Shown piece by piece: positions 1-4,751 of a stretch of 5,239 bases of DNA (positions are counted from its first letter, which is position 1; the number at the start of each line of letters is the position of its first letter). The DNA comes from JAWOJF01 sp046481785 (lineage in GTDB: Bacteria > Bacteroidota > Ignavibacteria > Ignavibacteriales > Ignavibacteriaceae): contig JAWOJF010000025.1 of NCBI GenBank assembly GCA_046481785.1, forward strand, positions 1-5,239, given 5' to 3'. The notes beneath the pieces are model-generated. The model was given only the letters and a program-made list of their open reading frames with translations. It was not told the DNA's origin and did no database searches. Made by a program: the position numbers and the translations under genes.

Positions 1-139
1 CGTCGGTCAGATTGCCCTGCTCCTCGATCGAGGCAATCACCGCGGCGCGGCGTGCCTCCAGTTCGCGCAGGTAACCCAGCCGCTCTTCCAGCGTGCGCAG
101 CTGGGTGTCGTCGAGATTGCCGGTCACTTCCTTGCGGTA
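1..139 (-). CDS. tex: Tex (S1-domain transcription accessory protein), N-terminal fragment, foreign composition
   Basis: Minus-strand translation from 139 towards 1 reads YRKEVTGNLDDTQLRTLEER, then a stretch rich in RELEARRAA and ending SIEEQGNLTD. This is the characteristic segment after the first ~40 residues of Tex/YhgF proteins, nucleic-acid-binding factors of ~770 residues implicated in transcription. The frame runs off the window at base 1. At the N-terminal side the similarity stops abruptly: family members have FIARYRKE, whereas here VTERVFV precedes YRKE, so homology ends near base 139 although the frame stays open further upstream. G+C is about two thirds (80 of the first 120 bases), far above the rest of the window, and codon choice looks proteobacterial. 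The family call is solid. That it belongs to the same genome as the remainder is doubtful. Confidence 0.8.
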
Positions 140-221
140 AACAAAAACCCGCTCAGTGACACGCGTCACCTCCCGCCTGCTCCGGGCAAACGCTGCCCGG
201 GCTTCAAGTCCATGGCTTGAG
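140..221. other. Junction zone between GC-rich Tex fragment and AT-rich MFS gene
   Basis: These ~80 bases resemble neither the Tex N-terminus nor an MFS transporter and are still GC-rich. Three short dyads follow each other: GTGAC/GTCAC at 157-170 (4-base loop), CCGGGCA/TGCCCGG at 182-200 (5-base loop) and TCAAG/CTTGA at 204-220 (7-base spacer). Frames happen to be open on both strands, so the plus-strand MFS frame can be extended back to an ATG at 156 and the Tex frame can be extended upstream, but neither extension has recognisable sequence. I read this as the breakpoint of a chimeric join, either an assembly or amplification artefact or, less likely, a real rearrangement. Confidence 0.5.
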
Positions 222-662
222 TCTATTACAGGCCAGTCTGTATCAATCTTTGGAGTATTCCATGCCCACCCTGTAACTGTAATGATGATTGCGGGCATTG
301 TAGTTCAGGGCCTTGCAGAATCGTTTATCTCACCAAGGTACCTTGAGTATTTTTCCCTCCAGGCGCCTAAAGGAGAAGAAGGTTTATACCTGGGTTTCAG
401 CCACCTCCATTCTTTTCTTTCATCTATATTGGGTTTTGGAATTTCGGGTTATCTACTCACTGCATACGCACCTGATCCTGCTATATTAGCCCCGGAACAA
501 ATAGCTACTGCCTATGATCATGCACATTATATATGGTATTATTTTGCAGCTATAGGAATGACAGCAGCTATTGCATTATTAATATACAGGGCAGTATTTG
601 ACAGGAGGGACAGGAATAATCTGCCGCCGGAAACAAAAACAATAGATCCTAAAGCTGTTTAA
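222..662 (+). CDS. MFS transporter, C-terminal portion (5' truncated)
   Basis: About 146 residues of a major facilitator superfamily permease; the substrate cannot be inferred. Three hydrophobic helices are visible: VTVMMIAGIVVQGLAE with flanking residues, the segment around SFLSSILGFGISGYLL, and YYFAAIGMTAAIALLIY. Between the first two lies a motif-like cytoplasmic or loop stretch, PRYLEYFSLQAPKGEEGLYL, a pattern I associate with POT/peptide-like MFS proteins. MFS proteins normally have about 12 helices in 400 or more residues, so some two thirds are missing. An ATG at 156 is in frame, but residues from there to ~221 are GC-rich and unlike the family, so it is probably not a real start; recognisable protein begins near 222-232. 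The protein ends with a hydrophilic tail (RRDRNN, PPETK) and TAA. The next feature downstream is the candidate mobile element at 676. Confidence 0.7.
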   Translation, partial: SITGQSVSIFGVFHAHPVTVMMIAGIVVQGLAESFISPRYLEYFSLQAPKGEEGLYLGFSHLHSFLSSILGFGISGYLLTAYAPDPAILAPEQIATAYDHAHYIWYYFAAIGMTAAIALLIYRAVFDRRDRNNLPPETKTIDPKAV

Positions 663-810
663 GCTAAAACACTAAGAGGGTGCCTCAAAAGTCAATTTGA
701 GTTAATATATTTTCATTTTTTAGTTAGCATGATCATTAAAGATTTTAATATCCTCCGAAGAGATTGTGTAAAAATTAAAGACTGGAATAAATATTAACTT
801 TATTGATTAA

Positions 811-830
811 CCCCAAGTTTTAACATGGGG
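811..830. repeat. Short imperfect palindrome, REP-like
   Basis: CCCCAAGTT at 811-819 can pair with AACATGGGG at 822-830, with one A/A mismatch and a 2-base loop. It is the first of a run of palindromes inside the candidate mobile element. Its CCCC...GGGG ends resemble the CCCCAGG/CCTGGGG ends of the larger inverted repeat at 912-1187. Confidence 0.4.
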
Positions 831-849
831 GAGCCTAAAGAACCATAAC

Positions 850-891
850 GGGCTTTAGCCCTGAACTGAAGTTAATTCAGGGCTAAAGCCC
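850..891. repeat. Perfect 16-bp stem palindrome (GGGCTTTAGCCC type)
   Basis: GGGCTTTAGCCCTGAA at 850-865 is exactly complementary to TTCAGGGCTAAAGCCC at 876-891, with a 10-base loop. No T-tract follows on either strand, so it is not a typical intrinsic terminator. The GGCTTTAGCC core recurs as an inverted pair at 1027-1036 and 1075-1084, which marks it as a reused repeat unit. The interspersed REP-like interpretation is inference from form. Confidence 0.75.
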
Positions 892-985
892 ATATAATAT
901 TAGCTCATATCCCCCAGGCTGAAGGGTCTGTTGCACAACTAATAATTTAAATGTCTTCTCCTTGAAATAGACTGTTTATTTATTG

Positions 986-1005
986 CCACGACATTTATGT
1001 CGTGG
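986..1005. repeat. Perfect palindrome CCACGACAT/ATGTCGTGG
   Basis: A 9-bp perfect stem with a 2-base loop. It shares the CCACGAC/GTCGTGG arms with the hairpin at 1105-1124; the flanking base context (attG before the stem) also matches when that copy is read on the opposite strand, so the two units lie head to head. This arrangement resembles REP doublets (REPINs), which are moved by REP-associated tyrosine transposases in other bacteria. No such transposase gene is in this window. Confidence 0.65.
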
Positions 1006-1026
1006 TTTAGGATTCCAAATATTTTT

Positions 1027-1084
1027 GGCTTTAGCCCCCGAAGGGTCGGGACACGCACAAATAAGGCAAATTGTGGCTAAAGCC
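1027..1084. repeat. Inverted pair GGCTTTAGCC ... GGCTAAAGCC around a short central hairpin
   Basis: GGCTTTAGCC at 1027-1036 pairs with GGCTAAAGCC at 1075-1084. Within the loop, CCCGA at 1037-1041 and TCGGG at 1046-1050 can form a smaller stem. The pair is the centre of the larger 912-1187 inverted structure and reuses the core of the 850-891 palindrome. Confidence 0.55.
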
Positions 1085-1104
1085 TCCATGCTAATTGTTT
1101 TCTC

Positions 1105-1124
1105 CCACGACTTAAAAGTCGTGG
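1105..1124. repeat. Perfect palindrome CCACGACTT/AAGTCGTGG
   Basis: A 9-bp perfect stem with an AA loop, the second copy of the CCACGAC unit. Its last two arm bases differ from the first copy (CTT versus CAT) but both arms changed together, so pairing is kept. That is compensatory variation, which suggests the folded form matters or that the units are copied as hairpins. Confidence 0.65.
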
Positions 1125-1339
1125 CAATTGATATCTTCTCCTTGTGAAGTTAAGGCTGAGTTATGCAACAGACCCTTCAGCCTGGGGTTAATACACCTTT
1201 ATTCACCACTTTCTACTTTTCACCCAATCTCCGGAGGAATATATTATCATGACAAGACAGAAAATTGAAATCTGAACAAAATGAATAAATATTCTCTTTA
1301 TCTTACTTTTAAGACACCCTCGAAAGAGGATTGCACAAT

Positions 1340-2110
1340 TTACTTCTCTGCTTCTTCTAATGCACCGGGATCTTTTTTTGATAAATCAACTTCAATAAAC
1401 TCTTCATTTGCAGGAAAGGATAATTCAATATTTTTCTGTTTTGCCAGATCTATTGTAATCTTATTTGTTTTTACTTCAAGTACGTGCCCGCCGGATTGTT
1501 TATCGGCAGAAATAAAATGGAAATGATAACCCGGTACGTTTATCCCGTCTGAGTATGAAGGAAATCGGAAACCTACTAATGTCCCCTCAATATTTTCAAA
1601 TTCAAATACGGGCTGGGTCCTGGTTACCTCAACAAGTTTTTTGTAAGGCTTCTGCTGCGGGGGAACGCTTCTTGTTTTAATGTAATTAAATTTTCCTTCT
1701 ACTTTTACAGCGTAAATATAATTTACACTTGCCAGCATCTTATCTGTTTCAGTTATTAGTCCGGACAAATTAAGGGAAGTATCAATATATTTGCTTTCAT
1801 CTTCTTTAAAGTGTGTAATAACTGCAAAGGGAGTTAAAGTTTCACCCGGCATTTCATTTACCTTACCTTCACTGTTAACCTGGTAAAATTTACCGTCAAG
1901 TATTACAAGCTCACCATCCAGATTATTAAAGGTACCTAAGCCGAAGCCGCCATGTTCTTTAAGTTCATTTAAGGAAAGGTCACCGTCATAGTTTCCCACC
2001 ATTAATGATGTTATGATTGAATACTGGTAAACATTATTAGCGGATTGGGGAAAAGAGTTAAATACAAACAGTATTATTAATAAAACCAGGAATGAGAGTT
2101 TGTTTTTCAT
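1340..2110 (-). CDS. budA: Alpha-acetolactate decarboxylase (EC 4.1.1.5), exported
   Basis: It converts alpha-acetolactate to acetoin with CO2 release, draining a pyruvate-derived branched-chain intermediate towards acetoin or 2,3-butanediol. The 256-residue length is normal. Family landmarks are clear: GLGTFNNLDGEL with Glu67, a TRSVPPQ segment with Arg147, GFRFP at 180-184, and the zinc site YHFHFISADKQSGGH with His196, His198 and His209. These match the Brevibacillus brevis active site as I recall it (Glu65, Arg145, His194, His196, His207) at a constant offset of two. Residues 1-22 form a signal peptide (lysines, then a long hydrophobic run to NSFPQ), so the enzyme is probably exported; no lipobox cysteine is present. 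The start follows AAAGGA closely. It lies 87 bases after the DUF4252-like lipoprotein gene on the same strand and could be co-transcribed. No acetolactate synthase gene is in view. No strong terminator follows. Confidence 0.92.
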   Translation of the reverse strand: MKNKLSFLVLLIILFVFNSFPQSANNVYQYSIITSLMVGNYDGDLSLNELKEHGGFGLGTFNNLDGELVILDGKFYQVNSEGKVNEMPGETLTPFAVITHFKEDESKYIDTSLNLSGLITETDKMLASVNYIYAVKVEGKFNYIKTRSVPPQQKPYKKLVEVTRTQPVFEFENIEGTLVGFRFPSYSDGINVPGYHFHFISADKQSGGHVLEVKTNKITIDLAKQKNIELSFPANEEFIEVDLSKKDPGALEEAEK

Positions 2111-2197
2111 ATGTCCTTTACCAAAAATGTATTATTCTAAAATAACAAATTTTCGGCAAGTTGTTATATGATTTGCAAAATCAAATATGATGTGAAG
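2111..2197 (-). promoter_or_regulatory. Intergenic leader of the acetolactate decarboxylase gene, with a small dyad
   Basis: This 87-bp AT-rich spacer is long compared with the overlaps upstream in the cluster and could hold a separate promoter. TGATTT at 2169-2174 and AAATCA at 2178-2183 form a 6-bp dyad around GCA, a possible operator. I see no clear -10/-35 pair, nor a clean Bacteroidota-type TTTG/TAnnTTTG pair. The only firm element is the AAAGGA ribosome-binding sequence just before the start. Confidence 0.25.
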
Positions 2198-2758
2198 TTA
2201 TCTTCCTGCTAATTCCCTTCTGTTGTGTTTATTCATATAGATACCTTTCCCGCGGATAGCAGTTTCAATTACCCGCCTGAGGTCGCCTTTTACCTGCACT
2301 ATGGTCATTTGTTCATCATCAATCTGCACTATAAACAAATCCCGGAACATCTTAGCAGCATTTTTATTTATATACACGGCAGTCATTTCATCTTTTTGAA
2401 AAGCCTTTACCATAAACTTCCATCCTTTTCTTTCCATCTGCCTGTCAATCTTTTTAAGCAGGTCTTTAGTTGGAATTTCATAGTTCCCTTTTCTTAAGTA
2501 AGTGCCCACCTGTACTTCAGATACACAATCTATAATATCGGCGGCAATTTCATCAGGTTCGGCAATACTTACAATTCCTTCAGCCAGCCACAGTTCAAAA
2601 CTGCCGAGGGCAAACTCCATATCAGTTACAAAGTTTTTTCCGTATTCTTTCAAAGCTGTGTTTCTAATCGATTTAAATTCACCATCAACATTATAACAGC
2701 CGGTAAGTAATAAAACGGATAGTAACATTACTGCAGGAAGCAGATATTTATTTTTCAT
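2198..2758 (-). CDS. DUF4252-like lipoprotein, fourth gene of the sigma-factor operon
   Basis: A 186-residue protein of unknown function. Residues 1-21 form a lipoprotein signal with lipobox Leu18-Thr-Gly-Cys21, and Tyr-Asn-Val follow the cysteine, with no Asp at +2. The mature protein should be lipid-anchored in the envelope. The C-terminal half parallels the upstream gene product: Trp113, then ...KDEMTAVYI..., RDLFIVQI, DDEQMTIVQVKGDL and IETAI line up with Trp111, GEDMNVFL, NGLVIAGV, SDEKAIFVNIVGDI and LEAIGKL there. The middle also matches (DIIDCVSEVQVGTY against ALLNGLKLVKVNTF). I infer that the two are diverged paralogues of the DUF4252 family. It begins 8 bases after the preceding stop, behind an AGGCGG-like site. 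The RGKGIYMNKHNRRELAGR tail is basic. Confidence 0.75.
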   Translation of the reverse strand: MKNKYLLPAVMLLSVLLLTGCYNVDGEFKSIRNTALKEYGKNFVTDMEFALGSFELWLAEGIVSIAEPDEIAADIIDCVSEVQVGTYLRKGNYEIPTKDLLKKIDRQMERKGWKFMVKAFQKDEMTAVYINKNAAKMFRDLFIVQIDDEQMTIVQVKGDLRRVIETAIRGKGIYMNKHNRRELAGR

Positions 2759-2766
2759 AAAACCGC

Positions 2767-3324
2767 CTAATTTTTCTTTTTACCATTTATATTGCCGAGC
2801 GAAGGGATATCGAATTTTTCACCAAGTTTACCGATAGCCTCAAGATCAATATCGCCAACTATATTTACAAAAATTGCTTTTTCATCACTTCCCACACCTG
2901 CTATTACAAGACCGTTTATATTTTTATTCCTGTCAGTCTTAAGGAAAACGTTCATATCCTCCCCATTTTCTCTGATTCGAATTATCCTGTCCCACTTATT
3001 ATTTTTAAGAGTAGTTTGTATAGAATTAAGTTTATCTTTTAATGCTTTAGCATTCCTGTCACTAACTTCAAATGTATTAACCTTAACTAATTTTAAGCCG
3101 TTAAGAAGGGCAGCTAATTCCTCATCTTCATGTTTAGAGAATTTGGCGACCATTTTAAGCAGGTGTTCTTCAATAAATATCTCAGCGCCTTCTTCTCCCT
3201 GGTCAAGGGAAGACAGTTCTCCGAATTCAAAATATCCGGGATGTTTTTCAATGTTATTATCCTGTGCATAAAGGGTAATGGATAAAAATATAATTATAAC
3301 TGTTAATATTTTAAGAGTTTTCAT
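2767..3324 (-). CDS. DUF4252 family exported protein, third gene of the sigma-factor operon
   Basis: A 185-residue protein. Residues 1-20 are a classical signal peptide with cleavage expected after Leu-Tyr-Ala20, giving an envelope or periplasmic product. The mature region has the look of DUF4252: an amphipathic stretch KMVAKFSKHEDEELAALLNG (57-76), a KLVKVNTFEV strand (78-87), a helix with KALKDKLNSIQTTLKNN, then Trp111 and alternating strands ending in IFVNIVGDIDLEAIGKL. Proteins of this family are commonly found beside ECF sigma and anti-sigma genes in Bacteroidota and relatives; their biochemical role is unknown to me. The start overlaps the 3' end of the anti-sigma gene by 14 bases and is preceded by a good AAAGGAG site about 10 bases upstream, which supports this start. 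It is probably translationally coupled. Confidence 0.75.
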   Translation of the reverse strand: MKTLKILTVIIIFLSITLYAQDNNIEKHPGYFEFGELSSLDQGEEGAEIFIEEHLLKMVAKFSKHEDEELAALLNGLKLVKVNTFEVSDRNAKALKDKLNSIQTTLKNNKWDRIIRIRENGEDMNVFLKTDRNKNINGLVIAGVGSDEKAIFVNIVGDIDLEAIGKLGEKFDIPSLGNINGKKKN

Positions 3325-3874
3325 CTGATTCCACTCCTTTGGGGAATAACTGATTTAAAATTTCAAATCCTTGTCTAATTGGTTTGCCTACATTTTTGGG
3401 AAGGATTTCTTCTTCAAGTTTTTGGGATGTTTGGTTAAGCAGTTTACTTACAATTGCAAGTGAACTTTTAACCTGTTCTTCAGCAGAAAGAATTTCCTGT
3501 TTTGAATACTGCACCTCTGCCTGCCTGTCTATAAGATTAAAAGTAACTATAACCGCTGCCAGTATTATTGCAGCAACAGCAGCGGAAAAAACGGGCCTGC
3601 CGAAAAGTGAAGTAACCGTACTGCCCCCCGCTTTTTCAAGTTCATCATTTATCAAATCAAGTGTGTTATCTACTATTTCACGGGGACATTCTTCCATCTG
3701 AATTTTATGAACAGATAAAGCCGTTTTTCTGTATTCTATATATAACTTTTTATATTCGGGATTTTTCCTGATCAAAAGCCAGACAGTAAGCCTGTCTTTT
3801 AATCCTGCATCGCCGTATGCAGCAGATATAATTTTATCTCTTATCGAAGTAATATTATTTGGTTCATCAATCAT
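3311..3874 (-). CDS. Anti-sigma-factor-like single-pass membrane protein
   Basis: A 187-residue protein with no signal peptide. It has a charged cytoplasmic N-terminal region (1-90) with helical character (LKDRLTVWLLIRKNPEYKKL resembles the first helices of anti-sigma domains), one hydrophobic helix at ~95-115 (VFSAAVAAIILAAVIVTFNL), and a C-terminal periplasmic part. That part contains a coiled-coil-like stretch at ~122-157 (KQEILSAEEQ to QKLEEEIL). This topology, plus the position directly after an ECF sigma gene and an 8-base overlap with it, makes it the likely cognate anti-sigma factor. The HxxxCxxC zinc motif of ZAS anti-sigma factors is absent: His56 and Cys63 are too far apart and the second cysteine is missing. 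Function rests on context and topology; I cannot name a precise family. Confidence 0.7.
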   Translation of the reverse strand: MIDEPNNITSIRDKIISAAYGDAGLKDRLTVWLLIRKNPEYKKLYIEYRKTALSVHKIQMEECPREIVDNTLDLINDELEKAGGSTVTSLFGRPVFSAAVAAIILAAVIVTFNLIDRQAEVQYSKQEILSAEEQVKSSLAIVSKLLNQTSQKLEEEILPKNVGKPIRQGFEILNQLFPKGVESDENS

Positions 3875-4406
3875 AAACTTTTTCTCTCTCTTTAAATTCT
3901 TTTAACTCTTCCTGGAGTTTTTGTCTTGCCCGCATCAAATAAACCTTAACAGTATTAAGCGGCATATCAAGGGCTTTGCTTATCTCCGTGTATTTATATC
4001 CTTCAATTTCATAAAGGACAAAAACACTTTTCAGATTGTCGGGCAGCTTATATATTGCATCTTTTATTTTTACGCTCATAATTCCCCAATGTGCTGATGA
4101 TTGAGGATTGTTTTCATTATGGTTATCAGCGTGCGTTTCTTCAAAGTAATCATCAATTGCGTATTCACGGCTTAAGCTTAACTTTCTTTTTTTAATATAA
4201 TCCAGGCAAAGGTTATGAGTAATTTTCATTATATAAGAACCAGCCGAGCCCACATTAAAATTATCAATATTGCGCCAGAGCCTAATAAAAACCTCCTGGG
4301 TAATATCATCGGCATCCATCCTGTTCCTCAGCATGTACATTCCATAGCTGTATACCCTGTTTTTATACTGCTTTATCAGCAGTTTATATCGTATTAGTTT
4401 AACCAT
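3867..4406 (-). CDS. ECF-family RNA polymerase sigma factor
   Basis: A 179-residue sigma-70 factor of the extracytoplasmic-function class that directs RNA polymerase to stress- or envelope-responsive promoters. Sigma region 2 spans ~11-76: YKNRVYSYGMYMLRNRMDAD followed by DITQEVFIRLWRNI (core-binding and -10 recognition), with KITHNLCLDYIKKRK at 61-75. An acidic, Asn-rich linker (~85-105) follows. Region 4 covers ~113-170: KDAIYKLPDNLKSVFVLYEI, EGYKYTEISKALDMPLNTVK as the helix-turn-helix, then RARQKLQEEL. Length and domain order are typical, with no extra C-terminal domain. The ATG at 4406 leaves only ten residues before region 2, so a later start is unlikely. It is the first gene of the four-gene envelope-signalling operon. 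A possible self-recognised promoter lies just upstream. Confidence 0.92.
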   Translation of the reverse strand: MVKLIRYKLLIKQYKNRVYSYGMYMLRNRMDADDITQEVFIRLWRNIDNFNVGSAGSYIMKITHNLCLDYIKKRKLSLSREYAIDDYFEETHADNHNENNPQSSAHWGIMSVKIKDAIYKLPDNLKSVFVLYEIEGYKYTEISKALDMPLNTVKVYLMRARQKLQEELKEFKEREKVYD

Positions 4407-4420
4407 ACTTCTACTGTAAT

Positions 4421-4447
4421 GACGGAGGAATATTATAAAATGTTACA
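4421..4447 (-). promoter_or_regulatory. Possible ECF-type autoregulatory promoter of the sigma-factor operon
   Basis: On the minus strand, TGTAAC (complement of 4442-4447), a 17-base spacer, then CGTC (complement of 4421-4424). This fits the known layout of many ECF-dependent promoters: an AAC-containing -35 and a CGTC or CGAC -10, as in Bacillus SigX/SigM promoters. The CGTC ends 14 bases before the ATG at 4406, so the transcript would have a leader of only a few bases, which is unusual and weakens the call. ECF genes often drive themselves, which supports it. The two motifs are short and could occur by chance. Confidence 0.4.
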
Positions 4448-4462
4448 ACTGTAAGTATTAAT

Positions 4463-4468
4463 TATAAT
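4463..4468 (+). promoter_or_regulatory. Possible -10 box for a plus-strand transcript
   Basis: A perfect TATAAT stands about 30 bases before the start of the structured segment. The best -35 candidate, GTTACA at 4442-4447, has only 15-base spacing, and the surrounding sequence is AT-rich, so this may be chance. It matters only because an intrinsic terminator at 4752-4781 on the same strand implies some plus-strand transcription. Confidence 0.2.
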
Positions 4469-4500
4469 CTAACTTTTAACAGGATTCAAACAGACAATAA

Positions 4501-4611
4501 ATGTTTATCATGTCTGTCCCCAATAATAATATGTTTCGTTCCTACGGAACTTGAAAATTGTGGAGATTACTTATGTCTATAAACATAACGTCCGGCCCGC
4601 GGGGGGACAGA
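4501..4611. repeat. Interlocked inverted repeats around a GTTCC-TAC-GGAAC palindrome
   Basis: ATGTTTAT (4501-4508) is complementary to ATAAACAT (4579-4586), and TCTGTCCCC (4513-4521) is complementary to GGGGACAGA (4603-4611). The order is A-B-A'-B', so the two helices would interlock (pseudoknot-like) rather than nest. The palindrome at 4538-4550 lies between them. The B' strand is shared with the 14-bp helix to 4723-4736, so these pairings compete. Confidence 0.45.
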
Positions 4612-4751
4612 GGGATTAGGTGCGCCGTACTGGCTGCAAGTATTAATATAACAGGTAACGTAAACTGCAGTGTAGTGAGGAGTAATTTTAACGATGGGGC
4701 TATCTGCCGCACCACCTGCGGGAATCTCTCTGTCCCGCCTGCGGCGGGACT

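Larger units (their letters stand above)
912..1187. repeat. Long inverted repeat (24-bp perfect arms) enclosing smaller palindromes
   Basis: Bases 912-935 (beginning CCCCAGGCTGAA, then GGGTCTGTTGCA) are exactly complementary to 1164-1187. One further mismatch and then more pairing (C/T then AA) extend the match on the inner side. The inner half, GGGTCTGTTGCA, looks like an insertion-sequence end facing inwards; the outer half is a CCCCAGGCTGAA/TTCAGCCTGGGG palindrome. This could mean an element inserted into a palindrome, giving a nested 252-bp unit (924-1175), but no direct target duplication is seen. Within the arms are two CCACGAC...GTCGTGG hairpins and a GGCTTTAGCC/GGCTAAAGCC pair. A direct repeat, TCTTCTCCTTG preceded by ATGT or ATAT, sits at 951-964 and 1131-1144. 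Confidence 0.75.
676..1321. mobile_element. Candidate non-autonomous (MITE-like) or decayed insertion element with 17-bp imperfect terminal inverted repeats
   Basis: The left end 676-692 reads GAGGGTGCCTCAAAAGT. The reverse complement of 1305-1321 reads GAGGGTGTCTTAAAAGT. They match at 15 of 17 positions and both differences are transitions. Ends of the form GAGGNTGYCTCAAAA resemble those of known transposase-bearing insertion sequences (my impression is IS1182- or IS5-like), but no database was searched. The 646-bp interval holds no transposase-like reading frame, only palindromes (annotated separately), so it would have to be mobilised in trans or be a relic. No convincing direct target duplication is visible (flanks ...cactaa and gaaaga...). 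The right end lies 18 bases beyond the stop of the acetolactate decarboxylase gene; the left end lies 13 bases beyond the MFS stop. Confidence 0.45.

Noticed and set aside
156..221. ATG at 156 as the true start of the MFS gene
   Set aside because: The ~22 residues it adds are GC-rich, unlike MFS N-termini, and lie in the junction zone; the gene would still lack about two thirds of an MFS protein.
684..701. CTCAAA/TTTGAG dyad as terminator of the MFS gene
   Set aside because: Six AT-rich base pairs with no immediate T-run; it overlaps the left end of the candidate mobile element.
850..1190. CRISPR array
   Set aside because: The repeats are palindromes of different sequence and irregular spacing, not direct repeats with uniform spacers, and no cas gene is present.
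1318..1329. CCTC-GAAA-GAGG as terminator of the acetolactate decarboxylase gene
   Set aside because: The stem is only 4 bp and no T-tract follows on the minus strand; half of it belongs to the right inverted repeat.
1281..1526. Plus-strand open frame of 81 codons
   Set aside because: It lies mostly antisense to the well-supported acetolactate decarboxylase gene and its translation has no recognisable features.
2792..3271. Plus-strand open frame of 159 codons
   Set aside because: Exact antisense shadow of the DUF4252 gene; Ser/Leu/Phe-rich translation typical of reversed AT-rich coding sequence, with the minus strand having signal peptide, ribosome-binding site and operon spacing.
3384..3701. 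Plus-strand open frame of 105 codons
   Set aside because: Antisense to the anti-sigma-like gene, no ribosome-binding site or family signature.
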